64,000 nucleotides of DNA from Kiloniellaceae bacterium (GTDB taxonomy: Bacteria > Pseudomonadota > Alphaproteobacteria > Kiloniellales > J153), in NCBI GenBank assembly GCA_021776175.1, contig JAJFGJ010000022.1, forward strand, positions 1-64,000, written 5' to 3'. The stretch's first letter is position 1. Each line of letters begins with the position of its first letter. Position numbers and translations under genes: made by a program. This document shows, piece by piece, positions 10,656 through 18,779 of the stretch. Below the pieces are notes generated by a model, which was not told the DNA's origin, made no database searches, and saw only the letters and a program-made list of their open reading frames with translations.

Positions 10656-10692
10656 GGATCAAGTCTCCCTGTTCTGACTTTATCGTTCTTTT

Positions 10693-11622
10693 TCATGTCG
10701 GTGGCCGAAACAGCTTACCTAGACACGCGGGGGCGTCAAGGCGCCCTCTCCAGGGTCCGGCGGCAATAATCGTCAGGACCGCGATGGTGGCCAGATAGGG
10801 CAGCATGGACAGGACTTGGGCCGGGATACCCAGGCCGCCCGCCCCCTGCGCGTGAAGCTGTAGAATGGTTACCCCGCCGAACAGGTAGGCGCCAAGCAAT
10901 ACCCGCCCTGGGCGCCAGGAGGAGAAAACCACCAGGGCCAAGGCGATCCAACCGCGCCCGGCGGTCATCTCCTCGGCCCACATGGGGGTATGGGACAGGG
11001 ACAGGAAAGCCCCGGCCAGGCCCGACATGGCGCCCCCGAACAGAACCGCCAGATAGCGCACGCGGATCACGTTATAGCCGATGGAATGGGCCGATTCGTC
11101 CGATTCCCCCACCGCGCGCAGGATCATGCCGGCGCGGGTCCGGGCCAGAAACCACCCGATTCCGGCGGTCGCCAGAATGGACAGGTAAACCAGGGCGTCG
11201 TGAGCGAACAGCAGCGGCCCTATGACGGCCAAGTCGCTGAGGCCCGGCACCGCCAGCTTGGGCAGGGGCGCCACCGGCACGCCGACAAAACCGGCGCCCA
11301 GCAGCGCCGAGAGCCCAACCCCGAAAATCGTCAGCGCCAGCCCCGTCGCCACCTGATTCGCCGCCAGGGTCAAGGTCAGGACGCCGAAAATCAAGGCCAT
11401 GAGGGCCCCGGCGAGGGCCGCGCAGACAATACCCAAAACCGCGCTTCCGGTGCTGACAGTGACCGCGAAGCCGGCGACCGCGCCGGCCAGCATCATGCCC
11501 TCCACCCCCAGGTTGAGAACCCCCGACTTCTCGACCACCAGTTCCCCAAGGGCGGCGAACAGTAAAGGGGTCGCGGCGCTGATGACCGTCAGCATGACAA
11601 GGACCGCGGTTTCCGCACTCAC
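10693..11622 (-). CDS. ABC transporter permease (second permease of BMP/nucleoside system)
   Basis: A 309-residue inner-membrane permease of the branched-chain/ribose-type family (YufQ/NupQ-like). About eight hydrophobic segments are visible. VEKSGVLNLGVEGMMLAGA near residues 28-46 is the characteristic motif following the first helix, and EEMTAGRGWIALALVVFSSW near 222-241 is the conserved EAA-like cytoplasmic loop. It follows the first permease gene with a 4-base gap and precedes the binding-protein gene, in line with heterodimeric membrane domains. Confidence 0.88.
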   Translation of the reverse strand: MSAETAVLVMLTVISAATPLLFAALGELVVEKSGVLNLGVEGMMLAGAVAGFAVTVSTGSAVLGIVCAALAGALMALIFGVLTLTLAANQVATGLALTIFGVGLSALLGAGFVGVPVAPLPKLAVPGLSDLAVIGPLLFAHDALVYLSILATAGIGWFLARTRAGMILRAVGESDESAHSIGYNVIRVRYLAVLFGGAMSGLAGAFLSLSHTPMWAEEMTAGRGWIALALVVFSSWRPGRVLLGAYLFGGVTILQLHAQGAGGLGIPAQVLSMLPYLATIAVLTIIAAGPWRGRLDAPACLGKLFRPPT

Positions 11623-11626
11623 GCGC

Positions 11627-12697
11627 TCACTCCGTCACACGGCGCGCCAGGCGCACCCGGTAGCGGACCAGGAAATCGGAAGCGAGCAGGAAAAACAGCA
11701 GCAAGCCCTGGAAAACCCCGGTCGCGGCTTGCGGCAAGCCGACCTCGACCTGCGCGTTCTCGCCGCCGATATAAGAAAGCGCCATGACCAGGCCGGCCAG
11801 AACGATGCCCAGGGGATGCAGGCGGCCCAGGAAAGCGACGATGATCGCGGTGAAGCCGTATCCCGGTGTGATGGCGGGAATCAACTGGCCTATGGGCCCG
11901 GCGATTTCGAAGGTCCCGGCCAGCCCCGCCAAGCCGCCGCTCATCAGAAGGCAAATCCAGATAAGGCGCTTGCCATGGAAACCGGCATAGCGCGCGGCGG
12001 CCGGCGCCTGCCCGAGAACGCGCAATTGAAAACCGACGATCGTGAAGGTCATCAAGACCCAAACCGCGACCGCGATCATTAGGGCGGCGACAGCGCCGAA
12101 ATGCAGCCGCGTTCCCGCGAGAATAATCGGCAGCAGGGCCGAGTCCGTGAACATGCGCGACTGCGGAAAGTTGAATCCCGCCGGGTCTTTCAAGGGGCCG
12201 AAGACCAGGGCACTCAACAACAGCGCCGCCACATAGGTCAGCATCAGGCTGGTCAGGATCTCATTGACGCCGAAGCGGGTCTTCAGGAACGCCGGCACCG
12301 CGGCATAGGCCATGCCGCCAAGCACGCCGGCCAGGCACATCAGAGGCAGTATCCAGCCCCCCTCCTCGCCCCAGAAATTTAGCGCAACGACACCGGCGGC
12401 AATGGCACCGAAAGTCAGTTGGCCTTCGGCGCCGATATTCCAAACGTTGGCCCGGAACCCGACCGCCAGCCCGACGGCGATCGTGATCAAAGGCGCCGCC
12501 TTGACCAGAAGCTCACTCACACCGTAGAGCGTGGTAAGCGGCGATATCCCGAAGTGATAAAGCGCGGGCAGCGGATCCTGGCCCAGGGCGGCGAACAGGG
12601 CGAAGCCCGTCAGCACGGTCATGGCGACAGCCAGCACCGGCGAAAGATACAACAGGCCGCGAGACATTTCGCGTCGCCGGTCGATCCTAAACGGCAT
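11627..12697 (-). CDS. ABC transporter permease (first permease of BMP/nucleoside system)
   Basis: A 356-residue multi-helix permease (YufP/NupP-like). It carries the conserved NVWNIGAEGQLTFGAIAAG (GAEGQ) motif and PGYGFTAIIVAFLGRLHPLG, typical of this family. I place the start at the ATG at 12697, giving an 11-base overlap with the ATPase stop. An in-frame start at 12742 exists but would bury 56 bases in the ATPase gene and add a polar N-terminus. The protein begins MPFRIDRRREMSRG, a positive-inside segment before helix 1. It forms the translocation path with the adjacent permease. Confidence 0.87.
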   Translation of the reverse strand: MPFRIDRRREMSRGLLYLSPVLAVAMTVLTGFALFAALGQDPLPALYHFGISPLTTLYGVSELLVKAAPLITIAVGLAVGFRANVWNIGAEGQLTFGAIAAGVVALNFWGEEGGWILPLMCLAGVLGGMAYAAVPAFLKTRFGVNEILTSLMLTYVAALLLSALVFGPLKDPAGFNFPQSRMFTDSALLPIILAGTRLHFGAVAALMIAVAVWVLMTFTIVGFQLRVLGQAPAAARYAGFHGKRLIWICLLMSGGLAGLAGTFEIAGPIGQLIPAITPGYGFTAIIVAFLGRLHPLGIVLAGLVMALSYIGGENAQVEVGLPQAATGVFQGLLLFFLLASDFLVRYRVRLARRVTE

Positions 12698-14261
12698 AGC
12701 GCCGGCTTCCCAAAGCCTCGTCATGAACGGGCGCGGGCCCATGTACGCCGCCCATCATCAAGCCGATATCCTCGATCGAGGCCTGGGCGGTCACCATGGG
12801 GTCGGACAAGACGCCCCGGTCGATCACCGCCAAGCGGTCGGTCGTTTCTAATAATTCATCCAGGTCCTGCGAGATGATCACGACCGCGGCGCCCTTCGCG
12901 GCTAGATCCGCTAGGGCGCGGTGAATGGCCGCCGCCGCGCCGGCATCGACGCCCCAAGTCGGCTGCGACACGATCAGAACCCCGGGCGTTTGCAATATCT
13001 CCCGCCCGACGATCAGTTTTTGCAGATTACCGCCCGACAGGCTGCCGGCGGAGATAGCCGTCCCCGGCGCGCGGACGTCGAAATCCACCACCACGTTCTC
13101 GGCGAAGCGGCGCGCCGCGTCCTTCTTGATGAAGCCCGTGGACAACAAATTCATACGCTCGTACCCGCTTAGAATCATGTTTTCCACCAGGCTCATGTCC
13201 GGGACCGCGCCATGGCCCCGGCGCCCTTCCGGCACGCATCCCAAACCCAGGCGGCGGCGCGCCCGGGCGCCTAAATGGCCGGCCTCTTGACCTTGGATAC
13301 GTACCGCGCCCGCGTCCTTGGCCCGGCGTTCTCCCGACAGGGCCAGTTCCAGCTCTTTCTGGCCGTTCCCGGCGACGCCCGCGATCCCGAAGATTTCGCC
13401 CGCGCGCACGTTAAAGGAAACCTTGCGCAGCGCGGTGCCATGCAGGGATTCGGCGGGCAGATCCAATCCCTCGACCGTCAGGCGTACCGGTCCCCTCTCC
13501 GTTTCCGCGCGCCGTTTCGCGGTCTTCAAGTCGGCACCGATCATGAGCCGCGCCAGGCTGCCCTTGGTTTCCTCGGACGGGTCGCATTCCGCCACCACAC
13601 GCCCGCCGCGCAGGATCGTCGCCCGATCGCACAGGGCCTTGATCTCATCCAGCTTGTGGGAGATGTAAAGAATCGAGCAGCCTTCGCGCGCCAATTGCCG
13701 CAGGGTCTTGAACAACCGCTCCACTTCCTGCGGGGTCAGGACCGAGGTCGGCTCGTCCATGATCAGCAGTTTCGGGTTTTGCAGCAGGGAGCGGACGATC
13801 TCGATACGCTGGCGCTCCCCTACCGAAAGCGTATGAACGCCGCGCCTAGGATCGAGGGGCAGGCCGTAGCTGGCGGAAACCTCGCTCACCCGCCGCGCCA
13901 GGTCCGCCATGGCGCCAGGATTATCGATGCCCAGGGCGACGTTCTCCAGGACCGTCATGGCCTCGAAAAGGGAAAAATGCTGGAACACCATGCCGATGCC
14001 AAGGCGCCGGGCGGCGCGCGGGCTCTCAATCCGCGCCGGGCGGCCTTCCCAATGGATTTGACCACCGTCGGGAGGAAGCACGCCGTAGATCATACGCACG
14101 AGCGTGCTTTTACCGGCGCCGTTCTCGCCCAGCAGCGCATGAATCTCGCCCGGCGCGACACTCAAATCGACCTTGTCGGCCGCGACCACGCCGGGAAAGC
14201 GCTTGGTCAGGCCTCGCGCCTGCAAACGCGGGCCGGGCCGTTCAATCCCAATGGAAACCAA
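12687..14261 (-). CDS. ABC transporter ATP-binding protein (double NBD, BMP/nucleoside type)
   Basis: A 524-residue ATPase with two fused nucleotide-binding domains, as in sugar and nucleoside importers (YufO/NupO, RbsA-like). NBD1 is complete: Walker A GENGAGKST (residues 45-53), signature LSVGERQR, Walker B LLIMDEPTSVL and H-loop ISHKLDE. NBD2 has a degenerate Walker A (GVAGNGQKE) with signature GSLSGGNLQK and LIVSQPTWGVD. One good and one degenerate site is normal in this family. The start is a TTG at 14261, with a G-rich stretch upstream. It is the first gene of the four-gene operon ATPase, permease, permease, binding protein. Confidence 0.88.
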   Translation of the reverse strand: MVSIGIERPGPRLQARGLTKRFPGVVAADKVDLSVAPGEIHALLGENGAGKSTLVRMIYGVLPPDGGQIHWEGRPARIESPRAARRLGIGMVFQHFSLFEAMTVLENVALGIDNPGAMADLARRVSEVSASYGLPLDPRRGVHTLSVGERQRIEIVRSLLQNPKLLIMDEPTSVLTPQEVERLFKTLRQLAREGCSILYISHKLDEIKALCDRATILRGGRVVAECDPSEETKGSLARLMIGADLKTAKRRAETERGPVRLTVEGLDLPAESLHGTALRKVSFNVRAGEIFGIAGVAGNGQKELELALSGERRAKDAGAVRIQGQEAGHLGARARRRLGLGCVPEGRRGHGAVPDMSLVENMILSGYERMNLLSTGFIKKDAARRFAENVVVDFDVRAPGTAISAGSLSGGNLQKLIVGREILQTPGVLIVSQPTWGVDAGAAAAIHRALADLAAKGAAVVIISQDLDELLETTDRLAVIDRGVLSDPMVTAQASIEDIGLMMGGVHGPAPVHDEALGSRRYAV

Positions 14262-14397
14262 GAAAACCGCCCCCGCCCCGCTCGCGGCACGAAGATGGCG
14301 ATCCCATTTCGCGCTTCACCGCATTCGAGACCACCCTAGCAGCCAGCCTCAAACCATGCCACGGCTGGGTAGTATCCGAGTCCGGTATCTCTCAGTT

Positions 14398-15315
14398 CTA
14401 GAGTATCGGTGTCGGCTTGCGCCGGAGGCCCGATAGGGCATTGCCAGCGATAGCTGCCAACAACACCGCACCGCCCAGCAGCGTGTAAAAACCCGCCACT
14501 TCCCCTAGGACAATCCAGACCCAGAGTGGCCCTAGCACCACCTCCGTCATGGATAACAGGGCCAGCTCCGCCGCCGGAATGGCCTTCGAGCCGATGGTGT
14601 AAATAGTCAGGCCCGCGCCAACCTGAAACACACCCATGGACAGCGAGATCAGAATGTCATTGAGCGGGATGTGGAGGGTATATCCGGCCGCGTAACAGAC
14701 GATCCCCGACGTGACGATGGCGAAAATTCCCGCCAGGAAAACCGTCGGCATCATGTCGTTGAGCTTTCGCCAGCGCAGGGCGATGGTGAAGACGGCGAAT
14801 CCCAATGCGGAAAGCAGCGCGGCTAGATTGCCGCTCACATGACCAAGCGATATACCTTCCCAAACCATGACGGAAATGCCGATCACGGCAAATGCCATGG
14901 CGATCCAGGTGGCCTTGCGGACCCCTTCGCGCAGGATGAAGTAACCGAGAAGAGCCGCGAAAAACGGCGCCGCCGCGAACAGAAACATGGCGTTGGCGAC
15001 CGTGGTGGATTGGAGGGCGAAAATGCCGCCGCTAAAGGCGAATACCAGCCCCAGTCCCCCAACAACGCCAGCCGCCCCGACCTTGCGAATGACGGGAATG
15101 GGCCTGCCGCCGGAGCGCAGGGCAATGACCAGAAACAAAAATGGCGCCAGGGCACAGGACCGGTAAAACAGGATCTGCCAAACGTTGGCAACCTCCATAT
15201 AACGGACGCCGAGCCCCATGGTTGACCAGAACACGCCGGCAAGAAGAACGAGAAATACCCCTTGCCTGTAATTAACGGCAGGGGAAACCAAGGCAGGTTG
15301 CGCGGCTTCGGCCAA
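14398..15315 (-). CDS. EamA/DMT-family transporter
   Basis: A 305-residue inner-membrane protein with ten predicted helices in two five-helix EamA repeats. The first runs about residues 15-150 (FLVLLAGVFWSTMGLGVRY is the typical first helix). The second runs about 160-295 (LLSALGFAVFTIALRW, VLGPLWVWIVLGE). The E-V-V-L-G-P-L-x-V-W segment is the usual second-repeat motif. It starts at a TTG (15315), the most upstream start in frame, with GGAAGAG about ten bases before. It is probably an exporter of a small metabolite; the substrate is unknown. It is monocistronic. Confidence 0.82.
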   Translation of the reverse strand: MAEAAQPALVSPAVNYRQGVFLVLLAGVFWSTMGLGVRYMEVANVWQILFYRSCALAPFLFLVIALRSGGRPIPVIRKVGAAGVVGGLGLVFAFSGGIFALQSTTVANAMFLFAAAPFFAALLGYFILREGVRKATWIAMAFAVIGISVMVWEGISLGHVSGNLAALLSALGFAVFTIALRWRKLNDMMPTVFLAGIFAIVTSGIVCYAAGYTLHIPLNDILISLSMGVFQVGAGLTIYTIGSKAIPAAELALLSMTEVVLGPLWVWIVLGEVAGFYTLLGGAVLLAAIAGNALSGLRRKPTPIL

Positions 15316-15623
15316 AATCCAGTCACTCTTCCAAAGGCGGTGGGTCTAATAGGAAATTAGGAGGCTCAACGAGCGGCGCTGTCAACTGCATGCGGTGGCG
15401 TGTAGAGAGTCAGTCTGGCATCCCGCCGAGGCTAGGCCGCGAGCGTTGCCATCGCCCTGCGAAAGCCCGATTGATCGCGCCTTCCCGCCGATTAAATCTG
15501 TCTCCAATTAATGTGTGGAAGTCTTAAAAAAAATCCCAGATCCAATAGATTCATACCATCCGTTAACCGGATAGCGGCCATAAATAGCGCTGAAAAAAAC
15601 CGACACGAGCATGGAGCGCAGTA
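15316..15623. other. 308-base intergenic region upstream of the CDGSH operon
   Basis: This is the divergent control region between the EamA transporter and the CDGSH/reductase/globin operon. The last 110 bases are AT-richer than the surroundings and contain A-runs near 15526-15533 and 15592-15599. I find no perfect FNR site (TTGATNNNNATCAA) here and no recognisable RNA or small gene. Confidence 0.4.
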
Positions 15624-15863
15624 GTGGCCGATCCCCTTGTAGCACAACCGTTTCCCTATTTAGTCGAGGTTCAAGAAGGTAAAACCTATAAATGGTGCGC
15701 CTGCGGCCGAAGCTCGACGCAACCTTTTTGTGACGGCTCCCACGACGGTACCGGCATTGAGCCCGTTCCCTACACCGCGGAAGCCACGAAGAAGGTCAGC
15801 CTTTGCGGATGCAAAGCTAGTAAGCGCGGCGCCATCTGCGACGGCAGTCATAATAATCTGTGA
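15624..15863 (+). CDS. CDGSH iron-sulfur domain protein (tandem motif)
   Basis: A 79-residue mitoNEET-like protein with two CDGSH [2Fe-2S] sites. Site 1 uses C25, C27, C36 and H40 (CxC...PFCDGSH). Site 2 uses C61, C63, C72 and H76 (CxC...AICDGSH, with the usual Pro replaced by Ala). The His-ligated clusters in this family are redox-active and can be transferred or react with NO. No membrane anchor or signal is present. It starts at a GTG. Its stop codon abuts the start of the ferredoxin-reductase gene, which indicates translational coupling and a shared electron-transfer task. Function here is unknown. Confidence 0.88.
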   Translation: MADPLVAQPFPYLVEVQEGKTYKWCACGRSSTQPFCDGSHDGTGIEPVPYTAEATKKVSLCGCKASKRGAICDGSHNNL

Positions 15864-16862
15864 TTGGCTGACGTGGTTACCGTTCAATACTACAATCGGG
15901 TTTTTCCCTGTAACGAGGATCAAACGGTCCTCGAGGTATTGCTGGAAAATGGCCAAGACGTACCCCATTCATGCAAAATGGGTGTGTGCGTAACCTGCAT
16001 CATGAAGGCGGTGGACGGCGATGTGCCGGCCAAAGCCCAAGAGGGTTTGCGGAAATCCCTGGCGGAACAACGACATTTTCTGCCCTGTGTATGCAAGCCA
16101 ACAACGGATATGCGGATAGTCAATGCCGACCTGCAGGATCTGTTCAGTCCGGCCTTGGTCAAAGACATCGAATATCTGCCGCGCGATATATGCCGGATTT
16201 TTCTGGAACCGGCGACGCCGCTATATTATCACGCCGGCCAATTCATGAATCTCCGCCGCGAAGACGGGCTGGCGCGCAGCTATTCCCTGGCCAGCGTGCC
16301 AAGTCTGGATGACCGTTTGGAATTCCATATACAGCGCCATGAAGGCGGCCAGATGAGTAACTGGATCTTGGATGACCTGAAGCCAGGGCATCATCTAGGC
16401 ATACAGGGTCCGGCCGGCAATAGTTATTATCAACCGGGCAGCGCGGATCGAAACATACTGTTAATCGGAAACAGTACCGGTCTCGCCCCCCTTATCGGCA
16501 TTGCAAGGGATGCGCTGTCTTCGGGGCACGCGGCAAGAATCGAGCTCTACCACGGCAGCCGGACGGTGGCGGGATCCTATTTGGATGATCAACTGCGTGA
16601 ACTTGAATCCGCGCATGGTAACTTTCATTACACAGCCTGTATTTCGGACGAGCTAGCGCCCAAGGGATATCGTCTGGGTAGAGCCGATGAGCTAGCCTTT
16701 TCAGATCACAGAGATCTGAAAAAGTGGCATGTGTTTCTGTGCGGGAACCCCCAGATGGTATCGAGCGCAAGAGACCGGGCAGTAACCGCGGGTGCACAGA
16801 TAGCGGATATATTCACCGATCCCTATGAGCTCAAAGACCTGCGTAAAACACCCCGATCCTAG
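15864..16862 (+). CDS. 2Fe-2S ferredoxin-FAD/NAD(P)H oxidoreductase
   Basis: A 332-residue soluble electron-transfer flavoprotein. Residues 1-85 form a plant-type [2Fe-2S] ferredoxin domain (SCKMGVCVTC with C37, C42, C45; fourth ligand C75, LPCVC). Residues about 95-200 form the FAD domain (ARSYSLAS, the R-x-Y-S FMN/FAD motif; GGQMSNWILDD). Residues about 205-330 form the NAD(P) domain (LLIGNSTGLAPLIGIA; HVFLCGNPQMV). This is the architecture of reductases of oxygenases and CDP-6-deoxyhexose reductases. It starts at TTG 15864 immediately after the CDGSH stop. There is no oxygenase nearby; a globin follows, so it may reduce the globin or the CDGSH protein. Confidence 0.87.
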   Translation: MADVVTVQYYNRVFPCNEDQTVLEVLLENGQDVPHSCKMGVCVTCIMKAVDGDVPAKAQEGLRKSLAEQRHFLPCVCKPTTDMRIVNADLQDLFSPALVKDIEYLPRDICRIFLEPATPLYYHAGQFMNLRREDGLARSYSLASVPSLDDRLEFHIQRHEGGQMSNWILDDLKPGHHLGIQGPAGNSYYQPGSADRNILLIGNSTGLAPLIGIARDALSSGHAARIELYHGSRTVAGSYLDDQLRELESAHGNFHYTACISDELAPKGYRLGRADELAFSDHRDLKKWHVFLCGNPQMVSSARDRAVTAGAQIADIFTDPYELKDLRKTPRS

Positions 16863-16893
16863 TTCAATTCGATACCGCCAGGAGGGCTGGAAC

Positions 16894-17316
16894 GTGACTA
16901 CTGTTTTTCTCGATGAGGTTGGCGGCAGGGCCTGTCTCGAAAGGGTACATGTCATTCTTTACGACAAATTACTTTCCCATCCCTGGTTGAAGGGTTTCTT
17001 TGTCGGGATAGAACGTTGGCACCTGGAAGTTCAACAAACCGATTTCATGGCTGACTTGTTTGGCGGGCATCCGTGTTACTCCGGTCGTCTGCCCATGAAC
17101 GCCCATCAGCATCTTTTCATTACCGAAGAAGTATTCATGATCCGCCACAGCCTGCTTGCGGAAGCATTATCCGAGGCAAAAGTAGCCGATGAACACAAAG
17201 AGCGTTGGCTGGAATTTGACATGGGATTTAAGGCAGCTGTCGTCAAAAGTTCAGTTGACGAATGTGAAGGTCGCTACCGCACCGAAAAAGTCATCGTTGT
17301 GCCAAAGCCGGACTGA
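16894..17316 (+). CDS. Group 1-like truncated globin
   Basis: A 140-residue 2-on-2 globin. I choose the GTG at 16894, which has AGGAGGG seven bases upstream; an ATG at 16825 would overlap the reductase gene by 38 bases and add an unrelated N-terminus. Visible features: VGGRACLERVHVILYDKLLSHPWLKGFF (helices A-B, broken here only by description), QQTDFMADLFGG (E helix, glutamines at the distal side) and NAHQHLFITEEVF, with His71 as the probable proximal F8 heme ligand. These globins bind O2 or NO and often act as NO dioxygenases when given a reductase. The gene upstream supplies exactly such a flavin reductase. Confidence 0.85.
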   Translation: MTTVFLDEVGGRACLERVHVILYDKLLSHPWLKGFFVGIERWHLEVQQTDFMADLFGGHPCYSGRLPMNAHQHLFITEEVFMIRHSLLAEALSEAKVADEHKERWLEFDMGFKAAVVKSSVDECEGRYRTEKVIVVPKPD

Positions 17317-17466
17317 CATCAGTCCCCATCGAACAGAATAGGCTCTCGGTGGGCGCCACTCTACGTTAGAAATACCGCTTGTTGCCTAAGGTGGCGGAAC
17401 CAGACATCATCGGCGTTGTACGAATCGATTCGGCCCTCATCCAAGGTCAGACATGAAGGAAATGCC

Positions 17467-17835
17467 ATGACTGTAACGAAGACACAGCTTGCCGACGCTT
17501 ACGCCGCCGCCCTGACCAAGGAACTAGGCGATGAGTGGGATACCGCATTCAGCCGCAGGGACGCCAACAGGCTCCTCGATCTCCTGTGGCCGGTCGTCTC
17601 CGACCTCGCTCTCAAGGATACCAAGAAGACCAAGCCGGGCAGCGTGCCGCTCGGCTCACTCGGCCGCCTCAAGATGCGCTTCAAAGCGGCAACCAAGTCC
17701 CGCAAGGGCACCAACCCCTTCACTGGCGAGCCGGCCACCTTCAAGGCCAAGCCCGCGACCCTGCAGCCGCGCTTCACCGCCGGCAAGGCGCTCAAGGACG
17801 AGGCCAGCAAGTACTTCAGAAGAAAAATGAAGTAA
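17467..17835 (+). CDS. HU-like DNA-binding protein, diverged
   Basis: A 122-residue basic protein. The start is the ATG at 17467, with GAAGGA six bases before; an upstream in-frame ATG at 17416 has no site. Residues 1-50 are helical (KTQLADAYAAALTKEL). Residues about 60-118 match the HU/IHF arm and body pattern: GSVPLGSLGRLKMRF, RKGTNPFTGEPATFKAK, and PRFTAGKALKDEA. The RKGTNPFTGE segment corresponds to the R-x-G-R-N-P-x-T-G-E beta arm of HU, with Thr in place of Arg. An insertion before the GSLGRL strand makes it longer than HU (about 90). It is probably a nucleoid-associated or specialised DNA-binding protein. It stands alone. Confidence 0.65.
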   Translation: MTVTKTQLADAYAAALTKELGDEWDTAFSRRDANRLLDLLWPVVSDLALKDTKKTKPGSVPLGSLGRLKMRFKAATKSRKGTNPFTGEPATFKAKPATLQPRFTAGKALKDEASKYFRRKMK

Positions 17836-17924
17836 GGCGCCCGCGCCACTCGCGAGGCTCATTCTAAGTGTCCCAGCGGCCACCCTGCTAGAACTCAGCC
17901 TATACCGAGGCGAGCCGCTGCCGG

Positions 17925-18779
17925 CTATGAGTTCCGCGCGGTAACGAGCCAGGTTGAAGCGCCTAGGATAACGCCGCGAGGCGTTTCGTGCGGTGCGAAG
18001 GCCCCGCGCAGGTCGGCCGCGATTCGGCTTTTGGTCGCCTCGACCGCCTCGGATTGGGCGACCGCCCTGCCGCCCGGACCCATTTGCATGGCATAGTCGA
18101 CCGCTTCATCGAGGGTGCCGCCCATGACGAAGGCCGTATCGCAATCCTCGATCGCGATATCGCCATATCCCGCGCCGGACAAAATCCGCTGAACGCGCGC
18201 GCGGTCTCCAAAAGACGTCGGGCCGGGCTCCTCCGGGCCGGGGAAGTCCGGTAAGGGGACATGCCGGCCGATGATCTCAAGGGATTTGCGCATCCACTCG
18301 TTTTCCTCGAAGGCTTGCCAGCAAATAAAGACCAAGCGGCCGCCGGGTTTCAGGGCGCGCCGGATATTGCGGAAAGCCTGCGTGGGGTCGTCGAAGAACA
18401 TGACGCCGAAACGCGAAAAAACCAGGTCGAAGGCCGCGTCCTCGAAGCGGTGAGTCTGGGCGTCGGCGTTCTCGAATTTAAGGTTCTCCTGGCAAGCCGC
18501 CGCCGCCTGGGCCTTTGCCCGCGCCAGGATCGGTTCGGAGATATCGACGCCCAGCACATGGCCCCCCGCCCCAACGGCGCGCGCCAAGCGTATGGAGGGA
18601 TCTCCGCACCCGCAGCCGACATCGAGGATCGCCTCGCCTGGACGAATCGCCGCCTTGTCCATGGCCTTTAGAGCGAAGGGAAGAAGGGTTACGTCCACCC
18701 GCTCCTGAAAGCGCAGCCATTTCCGGCCGCCCTCGCCGTTCCAATACTCGTTCATGTCGGCGTTGACTGTATCGGTCAT
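17925..18779 (-). CDS. Class I SAM-dependent methyltransferase
   Basis: A 284-residue Rossmann-fold methyltransferase. Motif I is ILDVGCGCGDPSIRLA (about residues 50-65), then VLGVDISEPIL (acidic loop binding the SAM ribose), FENADAQTHRFEDAAFDLVFSRFGVMFF (motifs II-III) and LKPGGRLVFICW (post-III). The pattern resembles UbiE/UbiG-like and small-molecule methyltransferases; the substrate is unknown. Its start codon overlaps the stop of the upstream HAD gene by four bases (ATGA), so the two are translationally coupled. Together they might act on one pathway, possibly osmolyte or sugar metabolism, but this is speculation. Confidence 0.82.
   Translation of the reverse strand: MTDTVNADMNEYWNGEGGRKWLRFQERVDVTLLPFALKAMDKAAIRPGEAILDVGCGCGDPSIRLARAVGAGGHVLGVDISEPILARAKAQAAAACQENLKFENADAQTHRFEDAAFDLVFSRFGVMFFDDPTQAFRNIRRALKPGGRLVFICWQAFEENEWMRKSLEIIGRHVPLPDFPGPEEPGPTSFGDRARVQRILSGAGYGDIAIEDCDTAFVMGGTLDEAVDYAMQMGPGGRAVAQSEAVEATKSRIAADLRGAFAPHETPRGVILGASTWLVTARNS

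Noticed and set aside
9633..10769. 378-residue open frame antisense to the BMP binding-protein gene
   Set aside because: Shadow of a well-supported gene with shadow-like composition.
13275..14339. 354-residue open frame antisense to the ABC ATPase gene
   Set aside because: The ATPase motifs on the other strand are complete; this frame has none.
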